Source: Christensenella sp. UBA4636 (GTDB lineage: Bacteria > Bacillota > Clostridia > Christensenellales > Borkfalkiaceae). From it: 64,000 nt of DNA. Position numbers and translations under genes: made by a program. Positions within the stretch are counted from its first letter, which is position 1; each line of letters opens with the position of its first letter. Under the pieces are notes generated by a model that searched no databases, was not told the origin of the DNA, and saw only the letters and a program-made list of their open reading frames with translations. The stretch is taken from assembly GCA_002405915.1 (NCBI GenBank), contig DHMS01000046.1:10184-74183 (forward strand). The letters are read 5' to 3'. This document shows, in pieces, positions 17,637 to 24,562 of this stretch.

Positions 17637-19067
17637 TTAGTACGCTCTTGCGAACAACACTATCTTTTCGGCTTTCTTGCCGCAAACCGCGCAGGTTTCG
17701 CCCTCTGCGGAATCGGTCGTTATTACGCGCGCCGAAGCAGCAGTCAGTTCTTTTATTTTATCCTCGCATTCTCTGCACCCGCACCATGGAGCTTTTACGA
17801 AGTTTCCGCCGTCGACGCCTTTCAAAATGCCGTCGAGGTCTTTAGCTTCAACGACGTGCGCGTCGCGGTTCTTTCTTGATTTTTCAAGCATATCGACTTG
17901 AATTTGTTTGAGAATTTCGGGGATTTTGTCAAGGTCATCGAGCAAAAGCTCCGTCTTTTCGAAGTTGTCGCGCCTAAAAAGCATACAGCAACCGTTTTCG
18001 ATATCGCGCGGACCGATTTCGAGGCGCAAAGGAACGCCTTTCATTTCCCATTCGTTGAACTTCCAACCGGGGCTTGCTTCCCTTGCGTCGGCTTCCGCTC
18101 TTACGCCCATTCCGACGAGTTTTTGCGTGATTTCGTTAGCCTTTTCGAGTACGCCTTCCTTATGCTGCGCAACCGGAACGACGATAACCTGAATAGGAGC
18201 GACCATCGGCGGCAATGCAAGCCCGCGCTGGTCGCCGTGAGCCATAACCACCGCGCCTATCATACGCGTGGAAGTTCCCCAGCTCGTCGAATATCCGTAT
18301 TTTAAAACGTTGTCCTTGTCGAGGAATTTCATGTTGAAAGATTTTGCGAAGTTCTGCCCTAAGTAGTGGGAAGTACCCGCTTGCAAACTCTTTCCGTCGA
18401 GCATCATAGCTTCGAGTCCGTAAGTTTCAACGGCTCCCGCGAATTTTTCTTTTTCGGTTTTTATGCCGGTGAACACGGGAATAGCCAAAACTTCGTTCAT
18501 AAAGCTTTCGTAGCAACGAAGCATTCTTATCGCTTCTTCACGTGCTTCTTCTTCGGTCGCGTGTACGGTATGCCCTTCCTGCCACAAAAATTCGCTCGTT
18601 CTCAAAAACGGACGGGTCGTTTTTTCCCATCTCAAAACGTTTGCCCACTGGTTGATGATAATAGGCAAATCGCGGTAGCTGTGAAGCCATTTTGAAAACA
18701 TTTCGCAAATAATCGTTTCGCTCGTCGGGCGGATAATAAGCGGTTCGGCAAGCTTTTCGCCTCCGGCATGCGTTACCACCGCTACTTCGGGCGCAAACCC
18801 CTCTACGTGTTCCGCTTCGCGTTTAAGGTAGCTTTCTGGAATGAGCATCGGGAAGTACGCGTTCTTAACGCCGAGAGAACGGAAACGTTTGTTCATTTCC
18901 GCTTGAATATTTTCCCATACGGCGTAACCGTAGGGGCGGATAACCATCGTGCCTTTAACGGGGCCGTAATCTACGAGTTCCGTTTTTATAACGACGTCTG
19001 TATACCACTGCGGAAAATCTTCGTGAATGTCCGCTATATTTTGTACGAACTGTTTGTCTTTAGCCAT
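17637..19067 (-). CDS. proS: Proline--tRNA ligase, short (type 3) form
   Basis: Class II synthetase that charges tRNA-Pro. At 476 residues it lacks the long INS editing insertion of the bacterial ~570-residue type and follows the archaeal/eukaryotic-like form. Motif 2 is FLRTSEFLWQEGHT, preceded by RPTSET, and a PLRLEIGPRDI block marks the anticodon-binding domain. The C-terminus has a four-Cys zinc site (CGCREC and CAVCGKK) and ends in FARAY. It heads a long minus-strand run with its own promoter. Mischarged Ala-tRNA-Pro would need a separate editing protein, which I do not see in the window. Confidence 0.96.
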   Translation of the reverse strand: MAKDKQFVQNIADIHEDFPQWYTDVVIKTELVDYGPVKGTMVIRPYGYAVWENIQAEMNKRFRSLGVKNAYFPMLIPESYLKREAEHVEGFAPEVAVVTHAGGEKLAEPLIIRPTSETIICEMFSKWLHSYRDLPIIINQWANVLRWEKTTRPFLRTSEFLWQEGHTVHATEEEAREEAIRMLRCYESFMNEVLAIPVFTGIKTEKEKFAGAVETYGLEAMMLDGKSLQAGTSHYLGQNFAKSFNMKFLDKDNVLKYGYSTSWGTSTRMIGAVVMAHGDQRGLALPPMVAPIQVIVVPVAQHKEGVLEKANEITQKLVGMGVRAEADAREASPGWKFNEWEMKGVPLRLEIGPRDIENGCCMLFRRDNFEKTELLLDDLDKIPEILKQIQVDMLEKSRKNRDAHVVEAKDLDGILKGVDGGNFVKAPWCGCRECEDKIKELTAASARVITTDSAEGETCAVCGKKAEKIVLFARAY

Positions 19068-19098
19068 AATATTCCTCTTGAAATTTATAATTAAAGAT

Positions 19099-19127
19099 AT
19101 TATATAAGAAAATTACTTTTTTGTAAA
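19099..19127 (-). promoter_or_regulatory. Promoter of proS
   Basis: TTTACA (19127-19122) and TATAAT (19104-19099) on the minus strand, spaced 17 bases, about 30 bases before the proS start. The leader is too short for a T-box. Confidence 0.65.
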
Positions 19128-19260
19128 GTATTTTAACGCCTTGCCGCATTAAACGAGGATTTCGACAGAAAGTAAATTGCGTTAAAAGGTCGATTTTTAT
19201 TTTACGACGGAGTTTTATTTTAGTTTCTCGTTAAAAAAGCCTTTTTTGTCGCAAATACCC

Positions 19261-19290
19261 TTGACTTTAAAGCGTTAGTGAATGTATAAT
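19261..19290 (+). promoter_or_regulatory. Promoter of transketolase
   Basis: TTGACT (19261-19266), an 18-base spacer and a perfect TATAAT (19285-19290), 28 bases before the tkt start. CGGAGGA at 19308-19314 is the ribosome site. Confidence 0.75.
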
Positions 19291-19318
19291 TTATGCGAAG
19301 AATTCTTCGGAGGAACTA

Positions 19319-21304
19319 ATGGACAAATTCGAAACAGCCGTTAACGCCGCGCGCGTTATCTCGGCAGAAATGATTGAAAAGGCAAAATCCGGTCACCCGG
19401 GGCTTCCCTTGGGCGCGGCTACGATTGCGTTTACTCTCTTTTCCGATTACTTAAAATTCAACCCGAAAGACCCTGAGTTTTTCGACCGCGACAGATTCGT
19501 TTTATCTTCCGGGCACGGCTCCGCTCTTTTGTATTCGCTCCTTTATATGTTCGGATACGATATTTCTAAGGAAGACCTTGAAAACTTCCGCCGGATAGGT
19601 TCGCGTACCCCGGGGCACCCCGAGTATAAGCACACTCCCGGCGTAGAAGTTTCTACCGGTCCTTTAGGTCAAGGTCTTGCGAACGCGGTCGGTATGGCTA
19701 TCGCCGAAAGAAGGCTTGCCGCCGAGTTTAACCGCGAGGGTTACGATATCATCGACCATTACACCTACGCGCTTTGCGGCGAAGGTTGCTTGATGGAAGG
19801 CATAGGTTACGAGGCTTGCTCTCTTGCCGGTTCTTTAGGGCTCGGTAAACTCATTTTATTTTACGATTGCAATAAAATCACAATCGAAGGCACGACCGAC
19901 GGCGTTTTCGACGAAGATATCGCCGCTCGTCAAAGAGCGCTCGGTTGGCACGTCCTCGAAGTCGACGGCAACAATCACGCTTCCGTTAAACGCGCCATCA
20001 AAAAGGCTCAGGCGGAAAAGGATAAGCCGTCCATGATTATCTGTCACACCGTTATCGGTTACGGCAGCGCGCTTGCCGGTTCGGCTAAGTCGCACGGCGC
20101 GCCTCTCGGTGAAGAAAACATAAAAAAACTCCGTGAAACGCTTTCGTATACGGCCCCCGCTTTCGAATATCCGCCCGAGATTAAGCCGCTTTTGACAACG
20201 GCTATGAATCGCGGCAAAAAAGCCGAAAAAGCTTGGAAAGAATTATTCGCTAAGTATGAAGAAGCTTATCCCGAACTTGCCGCAAAGTTTAATCTTTGGC
20301 TCAAAAACGACTTTTCGGGCGTAAAAGAAGACCTCGAAAAGCTCGATTTTACCGCCGAATACGCCACGAGGAAGTCAGGCAACGTCGTCATGAACGCGAT
20401 AGCAAAAAAGGTGGAAAACCTTATGGGCGGTTCTGCCGACCTTGCTCCCTCTAACTTGACGTTTATTGACGGCAAGGGTAAATTCACCAAAACCGACCGT
20501 TCGGGCAACAACATTCAGTACGGTATCCGCGAACACGCTATGGGCGCGATAGTCAACGGTATTCTGTGCCATGGCGGCTTGCGCGCTTTCTCGTCAACAT
20601 TCTTCGTTTTCTCAGATTACATGAAAAACGCTATTCGTATGGCGGCGATTATGGATATACCCGCAGTGTATGTCTTTACGCACGATTCTATCGGCGTCGG
20701 CGAAGACGGACCCACCCACCAACCGGTAGAACAACTCATCGCGCTTCGTTCCATCCCGAACGTTATAGTTTATAGACCTTGCGACACTGCGGAAACGGCG
20801 GCGGCTTGGTACACGGCTATAACGACTACTCACCCCACCGCGATTTGTTTGAGCCGTCAAAAGCTCGGCGTAAACTGCAAGGATATGAACCTTGCCTTAA
20901 AGGGCGGCTACGTTCTTATCGATTCCGACAAGAAAACGCCCGATTGCATTATTATCGCCACGGGTTCGGAAGTCGACGTTGCCGTTAAGGCTCGCGAAGT
21001 TTTGAAGGCCGACGGAGTAGACGCGCGCGTAGTCTCGATGCCGTCTATCGAAGTTTTCGAAGCTCAGAGCAAAGAGTACAAACAAAGCGTTTTGCCGCGC
21101 AATGTTAGAGCGAGAGTTTGCGTTGAGGCGGCTTCGCCTTACAGCTGGTACAAGTACGCCGGCGATTACGGCAAAGTTGTCGCTATGGCATCTTTCGGTC
21201 TTTCCGGAAAGCCCGCGGACCTCTTCGCCCGCTTCGGCTTCACACCCGAAAATATCGCCGAAAAAGCGAAAGAATCTATCGCCGCCGTTAAAGCCGACGA
21301 GTAA
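19319..21304 (+). CDS. tkt: Transketolase
   Basis: Thiamine diphosphate enzyme of the pentose phosphate pathway, moving two-carbon units between sugar phosphates. It is full length at 661 residues. Substrate and cofactor motifs include SGHPGLPLG, SSGHGSALLY, TPGVEVSTGPLGQG and IREHAMGAIVNG (the catalytic Glu), then VGEDGPTHQPVE. The cofactor motif normally reading GDGxxxEG here reads GEGCLMEG, so residue 155 is Glu instead of the Asp that binds magnesium; Asn185 and Ile187 are kept. The gene stands alone with its own promoter and terminator. The rpe gene at 28068 works in the same pathway but is unlinked. Confidence 0.96.
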   Translation: MDKFETAVNAARVISAEMIEKAKSGHPGLPLGAATIAFTLFSDYLKFNPKDPEFFDRDRFVLSSGHGSALLYSLLYMFGYDISKEDLENFRRIGSRTPGHPEYKHTPGVEVSTGPLGQGLANAVGMAIAERRLAAEFNREGYDIIDHYTYALCGEGCLMEGIGYEACSLAGSLGLGKLILFYDCNKITIEGTTDGVFDEDIAARQRALGWHVLEVDGNNHASVKRAIKKAQAEKDKPSMIICHTVIGYGSALAGSAKSHGAPLGEENIKKLRETLSYTAPAFEYPPEIKPLLTTAMNRGKKAEKAWKELFAKYEEAYPELAAKFNLWLKNDFSGVKEDLEKLDFTAEYATRKSGNVVMNAIAKKVENLMGGSADLAPSNLTFIDGKGKFTKTDRSGNNIQYGIREHAMGAIVNGILCHGGLRAFSSTFFVFSDYMKNAIRMAAIMDIPAVYVFTHDSIGVGEDGPTHQPVEQLIALRSIPNVIVYRPCDTAETAAAWYTAITTTHPTAICLSRQKLGVNCKDMNLALKGGYVLIDSDKKTPDCIIIATGSEVDVAVKAREVLKADGVDARVVSMPSIEVFEAQSKEYKQSVLPRNVRARVCVEAASPYSWYKYAGDYGKVVAMASFGLSGKPADLFARFGFTPENIAEKAKESIAAVKADE

Positions 21305-21314
21305 GAAATAGCAA

Positions 21315-21378
21315 AAATCGTTCCTCTTCGCCGTTTCGGTGCGTTTAGCGTTTCCGAATTAGTAAAGAGGAACGATTT
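21315..21378. terminator. Long hairpin terminator between tkt and the small ORF
   Basis: Fourteen-base perfect arms (21315-21328 and 21365-21378) enclose a 36-base loop. The plus strand continues with a T-rich tract, which suits tkt. It can also end the convergent small ORF on the minus strand. Confidence 0.7.
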
Positions 21379-21389
21379 ATTTTATTATT

Positions 21390-21518
21390 TTAGTCTTGTT
21401 TGTCCTTGTTCTTTTTTGGCACAATCGCCTTTGCCGGTCTTTCGTCCTTTAAGGACATAACGTAATTCGCGTAATCTTCGTCGGTTAGCTTCGGGATTTT
21501 TTCTTTTTTCTTTTTCAT
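21390..21518 (-). CDS. Small basic protein of 42 residues, unknown
   Basis: Short ORF reading MKKKKEKIPKLTDEDYANYV and ending KNKDKQD. It is supported by a strong GGAGG eight bases before the ATG, a possible promoter just upstream and a shared terminator downstream. The N- and C-terminal ends are lysine-rich and the middle is acidic and helical in character. There is no signal peptide or cysteine. I do not recognise a family. Its isolation between two plus-strand genes argues that it is a gene of its own and not a leader peptide. Confidence 0.65.
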   Translation of the reverse strand: MKKKKEKIPKLTDEDYANYVMSLKDERPAKAIVPKKNKDKQD

Positions 21519-21541
21519 TTTATTACCTCCGTCGGGTTTTA

Positions 21542-21569
21542 AGTATACTGTTATTGACGGAAAAGTTAA
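21542..21569 (-). promoter_or_regulatory. Possible promoter of the 42-residue ORF
   Basis: TTAACT (21569-21564) and TATACT (21547-21542) on the minus strand with a 16-base spacer, about 25 bases before the start. Moderate match only. Confidence 0.4.
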
Positions 21570-21604
21570 GTTTTATTCGCTTAATTGAAAGCATATTTTG
21601 TTGT

Positions 21605-22267
21605 ATGGAAAAATTAAAAAACAAAAATTTAATATTAGGCGGCACGTTTGCCGTACTTTATTTTGCGCTCTTCGCCTTTTTGTGCTTCGAAGCTTTGACT
21701 CCCGGGCAAGATTCCGCCGACGAATCGAGCGCGGTCACGGAAGTGTTTTTAAAAATAAACGCATTCCGCTCTTATCTTTACCCCGCCGAGCCGTACGCCG
21801 CCGCAAGAAAGCTTTTAGGGCATTATTCCGCGTACGCGCTTTTAAGCATTTTGGGTTCCTTTGCCTTTTTCTTTTTGTTTGCCGAAAACAAATTCGTTTC
21901 TGCGCTTAATATCGGCTCGGGTTTTATCGTGGCTTCCGCTACGGAAATATTACAGATTTTTGCGGAAGAGCGAGGACCGTCTTTTTTAGACGTTTTAGTC
22001 AACTTCGAAGGCTTCCTTTCGGGTACGCTTATCGCGCTTACCGTCTTTACGATAATCGCGCTTTGCCGCAGTAAAGATAAAATCGGATTGAACGACTTAT
22101 TGATTGTTTTCGGCTCGTCGGCGGTTACTCTTTTACTTGTTGCGGTTCTTCCTTTAAGCAATGAACGCGCGGTTTGTTTTAAAACATTCCTCATTGTTTT
22201 ATGCGCTTCAACGGTGGCTCTTTTTATTAGTTACGTCTGTCGTAAAAAGTTTAAAAATAACGCATAA
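21605..22267 (+). CDS. VanZ-like membrane protein
   Basis: Membrane protein of about 220 residues with five to six hydrophobic segments. The family pattern is visible as a first helix (FAVLYFALFAFLCFEALTPG), then GHYSAYALLSILGSFAFFF, and later TEILQIFAEERGPSFLDVLVNFEGFLSG, which matches the conserved E-Q...R..s..D...N..G signature of VanZ-like domains. VanZ gives low-level teicoplanin resistance in enterococci, but most family members have no known role. I start at the ATG at 21605 because the first helix follows directly; a TTG at 21554 in the same frame is possible. No good ribosome site precedes either. Resistance should not be inferred. Confidence 0.82.
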   Translation: MEKLKNKNLILGGTFAVLYFALFAFLCFEALTPGQDSADESSAVTEVFLKINAFRSYLYPAEPYAAARKLLGHYSAYALLSILGSFAFFFLFAENKFVSALNIGSGFIVASATEILQIFAEERGPSFLDVLVNFEGFLSGTLIALTVFTIIALCRSKDKIGLNDLLIVFGSSAVTLLLVAVLPLSNERAVCFKTFLIVLCASTVALFISYVCRKKFKNNA

Positions 22268-22275
22268 TAAAAGCA

Positions 22276-22314
22276 AAAACGCCGAGATTTACGAAATGCA
22301 AATCTCGACGTTTT
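22276..22314. terminator. Bidirectional terminator between the VanZ-like gene and the Fe-S gene
   Basis: Fifteen-base arms (22276-22290 and 22300-22314) with a single C-A mismatch and a nine-base loop. The arms end in A and T runs, so it can work on both strands for the two convergent genes. Confidence 0.85.
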
Positions 22315-22319
22315 ACTTC

Positions 22320-22988
22320 TTAAAAAAGTTTGTTTTTCGGGCAGGCTTTTATGCACAATCCGCAAACGGAGCCGCGCCCTACGTCCTTGTAAGTTTTCAT
22401 GTGAAGCGAACATTTTTCGGGGTCTATGAGCGGTTCGCCCATGCGTTCTTCGGAAAATTCTTCGCCCGAAATCGCGCCTACGGGGCAAGCGTTAAAACAC
22501 TCTTTGCAGCTTCCGCACCCGCCTTTTATAATCGGCATATCCCTTTCAAGCGGCATATTCGTAAGCACGGTTGCAAGCCTTACTTTAGAGCCGAACTGCT
22601 CCGTTATAAGCAAATCGTTTTTGCCTATATACCCCACGCCGGAAAGCCGAGCCGCCGTTTTGTGTTGAAAAATCCCGAAGTACGGATTGCCGGGTATACT
22701 TTGCGAAGCCGCTATCGGAAAAGCCCCGTAACCCTTTTCTTCTATAAAGCTAACTGTATCGAGCGCAAGTTGGTCGAGCCGCGCGTTAACCGTTCTGTAA
22801 TGTTGAAAGTACGAAATGCTCGGTCTGTCCGCTATGGTTTTTAACACGCTATCCGAAAGCTTTACGCAGATTGAAACGCAAAAAACGTGGTCGGGTAGCT
22901 CTTTAACCGGCGAGCAATCTATCTTGCAAAACCCGACAATCGCCGCTCCGCGCTCAACTATCTTTGCTCTTATTTCCTTTTCGAACAT
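22320..22988 (-). CDS. 4Fe-4S double-cluster protein, epoxyqueuosine reductase-like
   Basis: Protein of 222 residues with two 4Fe-4S binding sets: CGSCKECFNACP near residues 165-180, and an isolated Cys in PEKCSLH with CGLCIKACP at the C-terminus. The upstream part (ASQSIPGNPYFGIFQHKTAARLSGVGYIGKNDLLIT) matches the region preceding the clusters in QueG-like proteins. It is much shorter than true epoxyqueuosine reductase, lacking the C-terminal HEAT repeats, so it is probably a paralogous redox protein. It is the last gene of the polA-coaE-slt-dtd run, with GAGG six bases before the ATG. Role unknown. Confidence 0.8.
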   Translation of the reverse strand: MFEKEIRAKIVERGAAIVGFCKIDCSPVKELPDHVFCVSICVKLSDSVLKTIADRPSISYFQHYRTVNARLDQLALDTVSFIEEKGYGAFPIAASQSIPGNPYFGIFQHKTAARLSGVGYIGKNDLLITEQFGSKVRLATVLTNMPLERDMPIIKGGCGSCKECFNACPVGAISGEEFSEERMGEPLIDPEKCSLHMKTYKDVGRGSVCGLCIKACPKNKLF

Positions 22989-22989
22989 T

Positions 22990-23427
22990 TTAAACCTCGT
23001 AAATTATCGTGACGGGTCCGTCGTTAAGCTGGTCTATTTTCATGTCTCCGCCGAACACGCCTTTTTTTACGGGTACGCCGCTTTCTTTAAGCTTCCCAAT
23101 AAAATATTCGTACATTTCGTTTGCCTTTTGCGGCTCTTCCGCGCCCGAAAACCCGGGTCGGTTGCCGTGCGAAAGGTCGGCTAACAGCGTAAACTGCGAA
23201 ATCGCGAGTATTTCTCCGCAGATATCTTTAACCGATAAATTCATTTTCCCGTTTTCGTCCTCAAATACGCGCAAAGCGGGTATTTTTTTAGCTATGTAAT
23301 CGGCTTTTTCTCTGTCGTCGCCTTTCGCCACGCCGAAATACACGCAAAGCCCCTTTTGAATTTCGCTTACACGCTTTCCGTCGCAATCGAGCGTAGCGTA
23401 TTTTACCCTTTGAACAACTGCTTTCAT
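22990..23427 (-). CDS. dtd: D-aminoacyl-tRNA deacylase
   Basis: Removes D-amino acids, and glycine from mischarged tRNA-Ala, as a cytoplasmic dimer. The opening MKAVVQRVKYATLDCDG is canonical. The active-site block SQFTLLADLSHGNRPGFSGA is intact, and the cross-subunit block reads GVFGGDMKIDQLNDGPVTI, with Gly in place of the more usual Ala in GADM. Length is 145 residues, normal. Its ATG directly abuts the stop of the lytic transglycosylase gene. In many Firmicutes dtd follows relA; here it is in the polA-coaE operon. Confidence 0.96.
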   Translation of the reverse strand: MKAVVQRVKYATLDCDGKRVSEIQKGLCVYFGVAKGDDREKADYIAKKIPALRVFEDENGKMNLSVKDICGEILAISQFTLLADLSHGNRPGFSGAEEPQKANEMYEYFIGKLKESGVPVKKGVFGGDMKIDQLNDGPVTIIYEV

Positions 23428-23985
23428 TCAGTAAACCCTCGTTAAAAATATTACTTTCTTTGCAAAATCATAAGTTTCCTTGTAAGGAACGGCGGTTAAA
23501 GTTTTGCCGTCCGAAGAATACTTTTTGTCGCTTAGCCACCCTTTTACGGTGCCTTCGCCCGCGTTATAAGCGCACAAAACTTCAAGTTCCGTGTTAAATT
23601 TGTCGTATAAATACCTTAAATACGCGCAACCCGACGCAATATTGTCGTTCGGGTCGAATATGTCGCGCGTTTTTCTTTTATCGTCGCTTTCGCACCCGAT
23701 TAGGGGCAAGCTTCCGCAATACTCAAAAGTTGACGGCGTTAACTGCATAAGTCCCGCCGCGCCTTTGTTTGAAAGGGCGTTTTCATCGAAATCGCTTTCT
23801 ACTTTTATCACTGCTTTAACGATTTTTTCGTCGAGATTATAAGTTTTGGCGTAAAATTCTATATAATTTTCAAACTTTTCAACCTTGCGCTTTTCTTCGA
23901 AATGATAAGTTACGCCTACAAAAAACGCAAGCGCGCACAAGATAAGCGCAAAAATTCTAATTGCTTTCTTTACGGATTTTTTCAA
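23428..23985 (-). CDS. Membrane-anchored lytic transglycosylase (SLT domain)
   Basis: Peptidoglycan-cleaving enzyme of 185 residues. A hydrophobic segment at about 9-25 (IRIFALILCALAFFVGVTY) anchors or exports it. The SLT domain follows with VIKVESDFDENALSNKGAAGLMQLTPSTF, where the Glu of VES is catalytic, and CAYNAGEGTVKGW near the end. The start is a TTG at 23985 that lies inside coaE (29-base overlap) and is preceded by GGGAG. A polA-coaE-slt order is common in Clostridia, so the neighbourhood supports the call. Confidence 0.93.
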   Translation of the reverse strand: MKKSVKKAIRIFALILCALAFFVGVTYHFEEKRKVEKFENYIEFYAKTYNLDEKIVKAVIKVESDFDENALSNKGAAGLMQLTPSTFEYCGSLPLIGCESDDKRKTRDIFDPNDNIASGCAYLRYLYDKFNTELEVLCAYNAGEGTVKGWLSDKKYSSDGKTLTAVPYKETYDFAKKVIFLTRVY

Positions 23986-24562
23986 TGCACTCCCGGACGG
24001 CGTTTTTTAGACTTTCCTTGTCGCCGTCGTTATGTATCGTAAAAAGCGAATTTGTCTTGCAATTTTTATAATCGAATTGACTTTTTATCCGCGCGTAAAC
24101 CTCTTCTTCCGTCAAGCCGCTACGAATTTTCACGGCTTCCACGCGTGTTTTTAAATCGCGTTCGACCACGATAACGCAATCGAAATCGTTTTGTTTTTCA
24201 GTTTCGAACAGAAGCGGAATTTCAAAAAAAGTCGTTTTATCTTCGCTTGCAAAAATCTCGTCGATTTTTTCGTAAACGAGCGGATGAACATAACTTTCAA
24301 GCTGTTTTCTCTTGCTTTTATTGTTAAAAGTTACTTTTGCAGCCTCTTTTCTGTCAAAAACAGCCTTTCCGCCCTCATACAAAACATTTATTCCGAGCAA
24401 ATCGGAAGCCTTTTTTATAATCGACGGCTCGGAAATTATATCGGCGTAAATTCCGTCGGCAGAGTAAGTCGGATAACCTAAACCGCTTATAATCTCGGTT
24501 ACGGTGCTTTTGCCGCTCCCGATTCCGCCCGTGACGGCGATTTTTTTCTTACTTGCAATCAT
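23957..24562 (-). CDS. coaE: Dephospho-CoA kinase
   Basis: Last step of coenzyme A synthesis, phosphorylating the ribose 3'-hydroxyl of dephospho-CoA. The P-loop GGIGSGKST lies at residues 12-20. The YPTYSADGIYADII segment gives the acidic substrate-binding residue, and the FFEIPLLFET block closes the lid region. Length is 201 residues, normal. Its ATG lies 14 bases inside the 3' end of polA, and its own 3' end overlaps the transglycosylase gene, so the three are translationally linked. Confidence 0.96.
   Translation of the reverse strand: MIASKKKIAVTGGIGSGKSTVTEIISGLGYPTYSADGIYADIISEPSIIKKASDLLGINVLYEGGKAVFDRKEAAKVTFNNKSKRKQLESYVHPLVYEKIDEIFASEDKTTFFEIPLLFETEKQNDFDCVIVVERDLKTRVEAVKIRSGLTEEEVYARIKSQFDYKNCKTNSLFTIHNDGDKESLKNAVRECIEKIRKESN

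Noticed and set aside
21605..22267. Glycopeptide resistance gene
   Set aside because: VanZ-like proteins are widespread in Firmicutes without resistance, and no vanHAX-type genes are near.
22161..22844. Plus-strand open frame of 227 codons running from the VanZ-like gene into the Fe-S gene
   Set aside because: It crosses a strong terminator, begins inside another gene, and its protein is a basic, aromatic-rich mirror of the minus-strand gene.
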